From: Panagrolaimus kolymaensis
Lineage: Eukaryota; Nematoda; Chromadorea; Rhabditida; Panagrolaimidae
Assembly: GCA_028622995.1 (NCBI GenBank)
Contig: JAJQJQ010000043.1
Location: 1,922,001 to 1,986,000 of the forward strand
DNA: 64,000 nucleotides
Direction of reading: 5' to 3'
The notes beneath the pieces were generated by a model, which had not been told where the DNA came from, made no database searches, and worked only from the letters and a program-made list of their open reading frames with translations. A program made the translations under genes and the position numbers. Below, piece after piece: positions 45,662 through 55,663 of the stretch; the first letter of the stretch is position 1; each line of letters starts with the position of its first letter.

Positions 45662-47345
45662 TCAAAACGAAACTGCACAACAACATTTTCGTAAAACAAA
45701 CAAATAAATAATAGCCACGGCTACTAAAATAAAACTAACTAAAACGATAGTAAAAATAAAATGATTGAAAAGGAGGTCCATAATTTTAGAGAAAAATTTG
45801 CCAACTGTTTTTCCAAAATCTCCAAGCATCTCCACAAATATCGATGAAGAGTTTGTTCCATTATTAATAACGTCATCGAAATTTGTTAATCCGGCACCGA
45901 CTGCATCTGTATAATTTTTAAGTTTTTCTATTTCATGCTCAATATTTGTAAGGTTTATCTGAAAGATGCTCTTATTTCATACTTTTTAAAATTAAATAAC
46001 TCTTACATTTAAATCAGCTTGGTACATTATTGTTTGTCCTTGCGATACGCCATGGAGTTGGATAGTTCCAACTGTAAGTTTTTCTTGTTCATTTAGTTTG
46101 ATTAAAAATTTTCCATTGGCAGGGACTTCATGATGCTCAGTTCTTTTATTATCTCCACTAATATAAAAATGTGGAACTTTGGTGAGGATTTCATAAACAT
46201 CTCCGTGTAGCTTCCATTTAATTACATTGCTAGTAACATTTTCTCGAAGAAGATTACATTTATGTGGAGTTGAGGGAGTGCATCGTGACATAGTATAAGC
46301 AGCGGTATCCAAGCATTCAATTTTTTGGGTGGCATTGGGAAAATAAGTAAATGCGCAATCTTTATGATCAAAACATTTCCATGTGTCGTCGGTAAATATA
46401 AATTCTTTACACAAATTGGTAGGTTCAACATATTGATCCTTTTCAAACCAACCAAGAGGATCAGCCTAAAAAATAATTTTAAAACTTGATTTTGAAAAAT
46501 TATGTGACAAACCTCTATTACTTCTGCATTAATTGGATTTTGTGTATAATAGCTAATAATATTGAGATGCATTTGGAATGGAGAACAATGAATAACATTT
46601 ATTTTGTAAAAGTCTGGAGTTCCTTCTTGTTGATCCCTAATTTTAAGATGAACGGAACCGGGGAACATTTCTGGCTTGTGCAAAAAGTTTTCGAAAATGC
46701 TGTCGTAAAAATGATTCATATCATCCTCACGATCTTTGATAATCGATTTAATAACATTTTTTGCTTCGTTAATAATTTGCATTACTTTTAATTCTTGAAT
46801 AGCGGCTGCATGCAATCCTTCCAATATTCTTAAAGATTGTTCCAAGTTTTCAAGATGCGATTGTTGTTCTCTCACTTTTGTTTGAGTATAAATAGATAAT
46901 GTTAATGCAGCACCACCTAATATTTCTCCTATAATTCGTTCCTTTTGATGGTCAAACTTCTGGCATTTTACTCTTCTTTCATTAAACAATCTTTTATTTG
47001 CTTCACGAACTTCATCATTAGCATATGCAATAAGAGCGTTTCTAATAGAAAAATTTGAAATATCATGAATTTGTTGGGGAAAGTCAATTTTCAAATCTTT
47101 GCTATCGAGCTTAATCTTATCATCATAAATTATATGCTCTTGAAACAATCTAAAATAATTTATTTAAATATGCCACCAATATGAGAAAAAAAAACTAACT
47201 GTATGTTTCCAACGGTTGAATTAAGAAAAACATCGTCAGGAAGCGCATAAAATCGGGTTTCTTTGTTCTTTAAGTTTTTGATGCTTCTGGCATTACCATA
47301 AACCATAAGCATTGAAGCTATTAAAGCCATAGAAAGCATCTTCAT
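45662..47345 (-). CDS. envelope-like transmembrane glycoprotein in the MULE (512 aa)
   Basis: Four exons (47345-47200, 47149-46513, 46465-46007, 45958-45662) join in frame to 512 codons. The layout is that of a type I membrane fusion/envelope glycoprotein. A signal peptide occupies residues 1-19. A basic patch NERRVK lies near 105-110. A Gly/Ala-rich hydrophobic segment IIGEILGGAAL spans 121-131, followed directly by a long heptad-rich helix (about 140-190). A Cys-rich middle with N-glycosylation sequons (NAT, NVT) comes next. A membrane-proximal region with NLT and NGT precedes one transmembrane helix (about 480-503) and a short tail RKCCCAVSF suited to palmitoylation. I cannot assign a viral family. 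Alternatives: a host cell-surface protein or adhesin. No LTRs, polymerase or Gag surround it. Confidence 0.65.
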
Positions 47346-47904
47346 TTTAACCAAAAAAAAAAATAATTAAATTCTTCGATGGGGAGATAATAAATATATT
47401 GAAGCCAAGTCTTGAAAAATAAGTAATAAATTGTTCACTAACGAGATGATAAGCTGAATGAATCTGAATCTTTATCAGAATTCGTAATAGCTTTGTATTT
47501 GGCAAAATTATTCTTAATTGCCTTTGAGACACTTTTATTAACAGCTTTTCGCATAATTGATTTCTTTCATCACTTCTTTGATATTTTATTACTTCACACT
47601 TTTATTTTTGCCGATAGCAAGCAAGTATATGACCTAATATGATATTCAAAAGGTGTATCAAAGTCATAATTAGTTGCAATGGAAAGATTTAATAAAAGAA
47701 ATACAACAATAATTAGCATACTATAAAATATGCATTGCTTTAATGTTAAGTGGATAAAACCAGCCAAAAATGAAATAAAACACTTAAGATTCAAATCAAA
47801 TAAAGTTAAAAAGCAAATGAGTAATAAAAAAATCAATGAACAAAGACACTTTTATAAAACTTTATTAAAACTAAAAACAAAAGCAAATACAAACAAAAAA
47901 CAAT
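47346..47904. other. MULE internal spacer
   Basis: AT-rich sequence upstream of the envelope-like gene and downstream of the captured fragment; no supported feature apart from the presumed promoter of the former. Confidence 0.4.
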
Positions 47905-48398
47905 TTATTTAGGCTTTTTAGAATTCAATGAAATATCAACAGATCCAGGAACAATCAAAGAACCATAAGTGCTATCATCTTTAACAAGTTGAACACCACT
48001 GCCACCAGATTTAGGTGTTATTGCATCACGTTGTTGTTCTTGTTCACTTTTTTTTCGTTTACCATCTTCAGAACGTTTTAGAATTTCTTGTTCAGCTCGA
48101 GCAATTTGAACTTCATCTTCAAGAGTAATACTTCCTTTAAGCATTTGAGATGCTGTTACTTTAGTTGGAGTTTAAGCTATTGGTACAAATTCTCTCATTC
48201 CAGCATCAGATGGTTGTTTAGGTTTCTTTTCATTTGTTGATTCTCCAGTAAAACCATGTCTTTGTTGTTGTTTAAGCTTCTTTCGATAACTGGGAACGCT
48301 CATACCAAGTTTGAAGGCTTCTTTTTCTTCTTTTGCTCTCAATGTAAACCTATCGCACCAGTATGAGCTAATTTCCAGCCATATTTGATGTAAAATCA
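47905..48398 (-). pseudogene. captured 3' fragment of a host gene in the MULE
   Basis: An open frame starts at a splice acceptor (TTTTATTTTCAG, minus strand, ending 48399) with LHQIWLEISSYWCDRFTL. It runs through a basic KEEKEAFKLGM...YRKKLKQQQRHGF stretch and is interrupted by one TAA (48173-48175). It then continues in the same frame (TPTKVTASQMLKGSITLEDE...) to a stop at 47905. The charged, helical composition suggests a nuclear or RNA-binding protein, but I do not recognise it. No upstream exon fits between here and the terminal repeat (100 bp), so it looks like a Pack-MULE-type capture of terminal exons. The TAA could be a CAA-to-TAA change or the true end. Confidence 0.6.
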
Positions 48399-48499
48399 AT
48401 CTGAAAATAAAATGGTAGTAAATAAATACATAATCACACGCAAAAATAAAACAAAAACAATGCATCTGGTTTAATAATAATTAAAAACCATATTTATTA

Positions 48500-48690
48500 G
48501 CTAGGTCCTTTCTTCAAGTAGCTATTTATTTATTTATTTATTAAAAAAAGTAATTTTATTGAGAAATTACTGTAAAAATCCGCGAAAAATCCATCAAAGG
48601 AAAAGTTCGCGAATTAAGATATTTAAATGCATGGTCCCGCCACGAAAGTATTATTCGCGAGTTCGCGAATCGCGAACTAAGATAAAAGCC
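48500..48690 (-). repeat. MULE right terminal inverted repeat
   Basis: Reverse complement of 38773-38963 with only minor indels in the AAAT run. It is followed by the second AAGTTATT target copy. Confidence 0.92.
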
Positions 48691-48770
48691 AAGTTATTTG
48701 CCGCGAATTGGGTCTTGACACTCAAAATGTTTATCATTGGTTAACTCCTCGATGGGATTACAATCCTCAC

Positions 48771-49011
48771 CACACATGCGCATTGGGTACCTTTGGGTAC
48801 CTTTTTAGGTAGCCTATAGGCAGCAGGCAGCACCACTTTTTTGAAATTTTAAAAAATATACTAAAGGAGGAGTACGTTCTTTTTCAAGAAAAAAATTATA
48901 GGCAGCAGCGATCTCTCAAGAGTTTGAAAAATTAATCAAAGGGGAGAGTACGTGATTTTTTTATAGGCAGCAAAGTTTTGAAAACCTAGGGTACTTATAC
49001 GCCCATGTGTG
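48771..49011. mobile_element. 8-bp-TSD MITE (241 bp) in bark pseudogene exon
   Basis: Perfect duplications ATCCTCAC (48763-48770, 49012-49019) flank an element with ends CACACATGCGC and, inverted, CACACATGGGC. The interior has repeated GGGTACCTTT and TATAGGCAGCA motifs. There is no ORF. 8-bp target duplication suggests hAT-type mobilisation, though the termini differ from the other hAT elements here. Confidence 0.9.
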
Positions 49012-49257
49012 ATCCTCACATTCATTTAGTTAAAACATATATGGAACCAAGAGAATGCGTTGGAACTGAAATGAAATTGGATAAATGTAATTTGAGAATG
49101 ACGGGAAATGATTCACTTTGGATGTGCATGGACAATGAACATTTTAATTATGTCCACTGCGGTTCGAATAGTAGTTTGAGCACCGAATATATTGGAAATT
49201 GATGCGGCATTGCTTTTGGCCATTCTTCCCTTGAAGTTCAAGAAGGCAATACTGAAG

Positions 49258-50375
49258 GTAAGAAAAAGTATTAAAATTTTGTTTAAAAAAATATTTCTTC
49301 TCCAAAGACAGTTTTTATTAACAAGAAATATATCTTCGATGATACAGTTAAAAAACCAATCTAACATTTTGTTCAGTTTTCTTTATTTTTTCTCCCAAAA
49401 ATCTTAATTTTCCTTTAAAGCAACTTTCTTTGATTTTAATCTCAAAAGATAAACAACACAAGAAACACAGTTTAAATTTAGAGAAACTTTTTAATAAAAT
49501 GTTTTTAATTTACTCAACCATTATTTCAAGTATGCAGTTTTTTTTTAAATTATTTTGGAGTCATAACATTTTCAATTTTGTCCCAGCGGCTGCAGTTTAT
49601 ATATTAATTTTATTTACAAACCTGATATTTTATATTTATTTTTTTATCCAAAACTTTTTTAACTTCAAGTCTTATATGCACACCCAAATGCAGTTTACTT
49701 CCTTAATTCTTTTGTTTTTAAAATTGAAACATTTATTCAAATTTTTTTTAAACTCTTTTTTCACCAAAACTTTCATTTTGAACAACCAAATTTGAAATCA
49801 TCTTCAACCGAGTCTTCAGTTTATTTACTTTTTTTTGAATCCGCTTGTGCAGTTTTTTTATAATTATTAATGGACTTACTAATTTTTTGAAGTTAAAATT
49901 TTACACCACACATAGTGATTATGCAGTTTCTTTTATAAATTTTTAGCACGTCGAAATCATATCGAACTCTTGGTCAGTTAAAATTTTCCTTTAAGAAAAT
50001 AACCCCATACCAAATCTCATTCTAGTTAATATTAAAACTACAAATAAAAAAAAATTAATGAACGATGAAGAAAATCAGTTTAATAAAAAAAATTAAAATT
50101 AATTTCCAGTTTTTTTCAAGAAAGCTCAGTTATCTTTCATTTAAATTTACTTATAATCTTGTTTCTCACAGTTATTAAATATAAAACCTTAAAATTAAAA
50201 ATAGAAAAAAAAGAGCTGTTATAGTTTTATTTATAAAAATTTAGTACCAGCGAAATTGGAAAGTTACAGTTTCTTATTTCGAAAAAAATTTATTTTGCTC
50301 ATTCCAATATGCAACAACTCTCAGTTTAAAAAAATAAAAAACCATAAAATTAAAGAGATTTAATATTATTTTCAG
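49258..50375 (+). other. bark pseudogene intron with CAGTTT motifs
   Basis: A GT...TTTTCAG intron of 1.1 kb with about 15 sense-strand CAGTTT copies; nothing else seen. Confidence 0.65.
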
Positions 50376-51596
50376 GCACATCCATCCTTAGACATGTTGA
50401 AATTGTGGGTGGCGGGCAAGTTCACAATGATTCATTCCAATCTGCAGCGCTTCAAATAATTCGTCGAAATCCTATTCTTGAAAATGTAAATATCACAAAT
50501 TCTTCCATGCATGGTTTACAAATAATTAGCCCCAGGGATTCTATAATTATAACTCGATTAAATGTTTCGGATAATATGGGTCAAGGAGTGATAGTATTTA
50601 CAACGAATTTAAAATCCTCTCCCATTGATGGTCCAATTCCACATGGACCCATGATGATTCCATACGATGCAGTGGGGTTATTAGCTATGTGTGCAGCGGG
50701 GAAAATGGTTGAAATTCGTGATAGAATAATATTATTTTATAAATATGATTCGCAACCCGTGGATTGTGTAAAAGTATTTACAACCAAAACATCCAAGAAT
50801 TTATCCTTTCGATTTTTACAAGCTAATTTCTATGGAATTCTTAATGGAGTTGGGAGATCCGATGCACTATCGGTTTATTCGGATTCGAGCTTCTCTCAAA
50901 ATTCTTTAGTTCATAAATATAATTCTGAATCAAATAATCATGTTCCAATTCAAAGTCAAACTATAGCTTTGCATTTACGCGCCACAGCCGCGGATGAAGA
51001 ATTTGGTTTTGTGGTTGAAATAAGTTCCATTCACACTAGTCCAGATTCGAGGCAGGTGGATGAAGTGGCTCTTAAAAATTCAAGATTTATTAATAATGAT
51101 CGTGGAGCTTTGCATTATCGAAATGCTGGAGAAATGGGTCCCAATGTTATTATTGAACAATGTTCCATCGATCGAAATGGATATTTTTTGTATGGAAATG
51201 TTTCAACTAGTTCTCAAGCAGTCGAAATGCATTTACATAATACTTTGGTAAGTGTACATCAAAGAAAATTATAAAATCTCAGTTTTAATATTCATAAAAA
51301 TCCATCAAAATTGCGAACTTTCCAGTTTTATTTTAGTTTAATTTATTCAAATTTTGGATGCTTTATTTTATTCAGTTTTAAGAAATTTTCCAAAAATTTA
51401 AAATTTTAATTAATATTTCATTTTTTTTCAGTTAATGTTATTCCGAATGAATTCCCTGACCCATAATCGAGGAGGCTTATTAGTGACAGCTGAAAGCTCG
51501 AGTGCCGTGGCCCAACTTAAAGCTGTGCTAAAAAATAATGCATTTTTATTAAATTCCTATTCCACGACTTTGGCTTTCCTCGGAAATAATTATCAA
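50376..51596 (+). pseudogene. bark: bark pseudogene exons, beta-helix region
   Basis: Exons 50376-51247 and 51432-51596 are fully open (290 and 55 codons). Content: HVEIVGGGQVHNDSFQSAAL, NVNITNSSMHGLQI, ITRLNVSDNMGQGVIV and similar repeats of the parallel beta-helix of bark-type proteins, with LMLFRMNSLTHNRGGLLV in the second exon. Both splice sites are good. Open frames despite upstream damage indicate recent loss, or that this part is still expressed from another start. Confidence 0.85.
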
Positions 51597-54500
51597 GTAA
51601 GTTTTTTTTTAATCTTAAAAAACATGTGAAAAGTATTAACGAAGAATATGAAACTTTATGATGTATAAAAAACAGTTTTTTTAAAAGATTTTTTGAAGAA
51701 TTTCTTCCAAGAACAGTTAAAATTCAAAAATGATATCCCCAATTTTCGCAACAGACAGTCACTATTTAAAAAAAACTTTCTAATATTTAACAATTATTTA
51801 ATTTTCTTGCGATTTAAAAAAGCCCAGTTTTTATTTTTATCTTTTTTTATTGACACATGGCAGTTTTAAATTTAAAAAAAGATAACATTAGTTTTCGAAA
51901 TCAGTTAAAGTCTTCTAAAAAATAAAAAAATTGATAGAAAAAAATGGTAAAACATTTAAAAAAATTTTTGTAAATCACTTATATTTCTCTGTCTAATGTT
52001 TAAAAGCAATCATGGCATAATTTTTACTTTGCAATAAACCATTTTCCATTGAAAATATCAGTTAAAATGCTGAAGAAAAAAAAATACGAAAAAAGCACAG
52101 GAATTTTCTTTTCGTGATTATTGGACGAAATTTAGTTTATTATTTCTTTTTTTGTGGCAGTGAAAGAATTTTTGCAGTTTTAAATTTATTTTTAATATTT
52201 CCGAAATAGGCTTGAGGAAAAAAAACGTTATGTAGTTTTAAATTCAAAACTCTTCTTTCAAATTCACTCAGTTTTTCTTTATCAAATTAAAAAATACCTT
52301 CAAAATTTAAAATAAAGTTTTCCATATTGGTATATGTGAGCTCAGTTTAATATAAAAAAACCTATAAAATTTCATTTGTTTTTTTAAAACTTTTTTTGTT
52401 GATTAGAAATATGATAATAATTTTTGAAACCGAGAAGATGAACAGAGGGCAGTTAAAAAAATTTAATTTTATTTGGATTTTGAACAGATCATAACAAAAG
52501 GTAAAATGGATGGAGCCGAAATAAAGTGATAAGTTCATTATTTAAAATAAAAATGCTGATGGTAAACGCGCATTTTTAGTAAATATAACCCGCATGACTA
52601 TGCTTTTCGGATTCGAAAAAAATTCTTGACAGTTTTCATTTATTTTTTTCATAAATTCAATCAAAATATAATTCAAAGATAAAATAAAATACCCTCAAAA
52701 TCCCAAACGAATTTACAGTTTTATTAAAAAATATTTCGAGCTGTTTTAAAGAAATATTTAAATCAATTAGGGTTTCATGCATTTGTCTAAAAGGGTAAAC
52801 AAAAGCCTTATTGTAATTCTAAAAATAAAAATTCATCTCTTTACAGTTAAATTCAAAAAAATCAAAATCTATCAAAAATGAATGCTTTTTTTAACGCAAA
52901 GAATTATAGAATATTTGTTTTATAAACCGAGGCAAAAAATTAATAAGTCAGTTTAAAAAAAATCATTTCATTTTAAAATAAAGAATAGAAATGTGTTAGT
53001 CAGTTTTATTTTTTATGGAAAAGTTTAAAACATTCTTCACAAATAAATTTTACACGTTTTTAAAATTTATATTTTACCGAGCATTCAAAAATATTATATT
53101 AATGGTCAGTTTTCAAATAGCAAAAGGCTGGGAATTTGTAAATGAGCTTGTAGCTAGCTGATTTATTAAAAAAATATCAAGGAAAAGTCAAATGCAGTTT
53201 TATATATAAAACAAATTTTGCATAAATATGTTTCTGGTTAAAAAAAAACTCTTTTACAGTTTTTTTTATATTCATTCAAGAGAGATAATCAAAAAAATTT
53301 AAAAAAAAAATATTTTTTCTAGCCCCGGTGCACAGTAACTCCCAGTTATTACAATCTTAAAAGATCATAAATTTTGATTATAAAAAAAACATTTTTTGTT
53401 TCAAGAACTTCACCCTTTGCAGTTTAAAAAAAATACATATAAAATCCATAACGTTTTTGGATAACAAAAATTTTTTTAGTATTAATCAGTTAAAAATATC
53501 CTTAGAAATGACATTTGCATCAGTTTATTTAATGGCAGAAAAAAATGGTATAAAAGCAAAAAGATATTATATATCTTTTTTATAATTACTCTTTTTGAGC
53601 CTAATGGTCCAAACAGATTAATTAGAAAAAAAACATTTAAACAAAAAAAATTTTTAGCCCAGTTTAAAGATTCGTTTATTAACCAAGATCATCTATAATA
53701 ACAGTTAGTAAACTCTAAAGTATGTAATACATAAAAAGAGCATTTTTTTATTTTGAAATTTGATAGAATTTAGTTAATAAAAAGAAACTAAAAAGATTTA
53801 AAAAATTTATCATTCATATTTTTTTGCCTACAATATTCAGTTTTAAACAAATAATAAATATTTAGAAGAAAAGAATAGTTTTTAAACTTTTTTGTTCCGA
53901 AAGAATTATACTTGTCCAGTTAATAAATAAAAATAAAATCCATATTATATATTTTACATTCTAAAAGTCCGTTCACGCAAGCAACAGTTTAAAATTATTT
54001 TCCAAAATAAAATCAATAGCATGCAGTTTATTAAAAAAAATGAATCAAACACCAAAAAACCCTTAAATTTGTGAATATTAATATTATTTCCCCGTTTATT
54101 CAATATATGGATCAAAAGTTTAAACCATCAAATTATAAAAAAATCATACACAATTTTTAAATATTTATTCTAAAAAAACTTTTCAATTCACCACTTCTTA
54201 AATTTTTTTTATTATGGACTAAAAAAGTAAAAAATATTTTCGGAAGAAAAAGTCTACGAATCAGTTTATATAAAATTTTGAGAAAATGATAATTTTTTTT
54301 AAATGTTTGGAATTTTTATTTCTTTACAGTTTCAACCATCAAATCTTAAAAAACACGACGAATTATTGCCCGAGTTTGTAAGCCAATAATTTTTTTTTTT
54401 TCATCGCATCACGCTTCTCATCAACAGTTTTGCATTAATTATGCCCTTTATTTTGAAACAATTTTAATTCAATCCATGTCCGCGAATTTTTCAAGGAATT

Positions 54501-55075
54501 TTATCACAAATAACACAAAATGGGTATTTAATCTCAGGAAATAAATAATATGTAATTTTTATTTTATTATTTTTTCGTTAAATTTTTTTTGGACAAAAGT
54601 GATTTAATTTTTTCTTGTCAGCGAAGAACATCAAAGAAACATTTTACCTCCAAAATCAAATTGTTTGAACTGTCGTCGTCTTTCTTCTCTTTCAATTTAT
54701 TCATTATAATTGTCATAATTATAGTCGTTATTTGGGGCATTCGAAAAATTTTATTTTATCAATTTATAAATATTTTAACTTTCATGGACTTCGATTTTTG
54801 CTTACTTTTTTAAGGCTTTTTTTGCGAAGCTATTTTTTTTTTGAAGAATTTTGTGCCTCAAAAATATGACTTTTTTCAATGGAGAAAAATGAAGCAGAAA
54901 AAATGGCAACCAAAAATTGTGTTTTGAATCATAATATAAAATTTTCTAAAACAAAAATAAAGCATTTTTACACCTTTTCAAAATCAAAAAAGATATTCGA
55001 ATTCGATGGGAAAACTATTCTTTTATAAATTAATTAATTTACTCTTATTTATAAGCTAAGAAAATTAAATTTTAA
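51597..55075 (+). other. long motif-bearing sequence after last bark exon
   Basis: Starts with a good donor (GTAAGT at 51597) but no acceptor/exon of the bark family is recognised. Sense CAGTTT continues at high density to about 54430 and then fades, marking the probable end of the duplicated bark block. A 74-codon ORF at 54589 with one hydrophobic stretch is not supported by anything else. Confidence 0.5.
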
Positions 55076-55304
55076 AGGACGATTATACTTTCTGTTTTTT
55101 TCAAATTGTTTCAAACGAACCGCGGTTCTGTCCCCAAGTGGTAAAGTGCTTTGAACATCGAAAAACCGTAATGCTACAGTAATATCTCACTTCCAAATTA
55201 CGGTATCATTACGGTTTTTCGATGTTCAAAGCACTTTACCACTTGGGGACAGAACCGCGGTTCGTTTGAAACAATTTGAAAAAAACAGAAAGTATAGTCG
55301 TCCT
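55076..55304. mobile_element. TTAA-flanked palindromic MITE (229 bp)
   Basis: TTAA on both sides (55072-55075, 55305-55308) flanks an almost perfect palindrome with arms of roughly 105 bp, beginning AGGACGATTATAC. It includes GAACCGCGGTTC-type sequence and CAAGTGGTAAAGTGC. Only about 20 bp separate the arms. It is non-coding. Arm identity suggests a young insertion. Different termini from the 648-838 MITE imply a second TTAA family. Confidence 0.9.
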
Positions 55305-55663
55305 TTAAACATTCAATGCAATTTTTTTTCTTTTATTTTTGTTGTTGAAAAGAGTTATTTCGGTAAAAATTTTTATGTCCAAAGAACAAAATTGAATTAA
55401 TATCATTTTTTTTGACGGTGAAAATTAAAATGTCAAACATTAAGCATAAGAATGGCAACCTAATTACCAAAGTATTCAACCATCCCGGATGTTATTTAAA
55501 TTTTGCCACCTACCTGCGTCACAAAAAAAAATAATTTTTTCTTTCAAACAACACAAAAAAAATATAAAAACACAGATTTTTTCTTTCTTTTTTTTTATGA
55601 AAGAAAAAAATTTCTTGGTGAGCATCAAAATTTTTTATTTCTTTATCAAATAAAAAAAAAGTT

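Larger units (their letters stand above)
38773..48690. mobile_element. Mutator-like element (MULE) with cargo genes, 9.9 kb
   Basis: Perfect 8-bp duplications AAGTTATT (38765-38772 and 48691-48698) flank inverted terminal repeats of about 191 bp that begin GGCTTTTATCTTAG and are almost identical. Long terminal repeats and an 8-9 bp duplication suit MULEs, as does the transposase at 39297-42717. Cargo: a 159-aa plus-strand gene (43169-43751), a 4-exon envelope-like glycoprotein gene on the minus strand (45662-47345) and a host-like gene fragment (47905-48398). Near-identical ends and open frames indicate a young insertion; whether it still moves is unknown. Confidence 0.93.
38574..49257 (+). 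pseudogene. bark: bark pseudogene exon, second SRCR domain, split by MULE and MITE
   Basis: Exon pieces are 38574-38772, 48699-48770 and 49020-49257. Reading across the insertions with one copy of each target site restores one frame: ...TRRNAQVI / CRELGLDTQNVYHW ... WDYNPH / IHLVKTYMEPRECVGTEMKL, an SRCR domain with its NAQVICRELG signature. An in-frame TGA (49200-49202) follows YIGN where family members have Trp. Splicing to the next exon (50376) is in phase. Confidence 0.85.
33280..51596 (+). pseudogene. bark: second bark-like copy, inverted, 5'-truncated and disrupted
   Basis: Homology to the left copy begins abruptly at 33280 with the last 17 nt of exon 1 (GAACTATTCGAGCTATT) followed by the same splice donor GTAAGT. 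Exons 36284-36447, 36514-36906, 37874-38099, 38574-49257 (interrupted), 50376-51247 and 51432-51596 encode SRCR and beta-helix segments of a bark-like protein. Defects: no start or signal peptide; phase breaks between the second/third and third/fourth visible exons; a MULE and a MITE within one exon; an in-frame TGA at 49200-49202 where Trp is expected; and no recognisable exons after 51596. Apart from these, reading frames remain open, so inactivation is recent. Confidence 0.85.

Noticed and set aside
45662..47345. Envelope gene belonging to a nested endogenous retrovirus
   Set aside because: No LTRs, Gag or Pol around it, and it has three introns; nesting of a decayed element cannot be fully excluded.
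38773..48690. Maverick/Polinton identity for the 9.9-kb element
   Set aside because: No DNA polymerase B, retroviral-type integrase, packaging ATPase or capsid genes; target duplication is 8 bp rather than 6, and the transposase is MULE-type.
54589..54813. ORF with one hydrophobic stretch as a possible bark C-terminal membrane exon
   Set aside because: There is an acceptor-like TTGTCAG but no family motif, and composition-driven Ile/Phe runs are common here.
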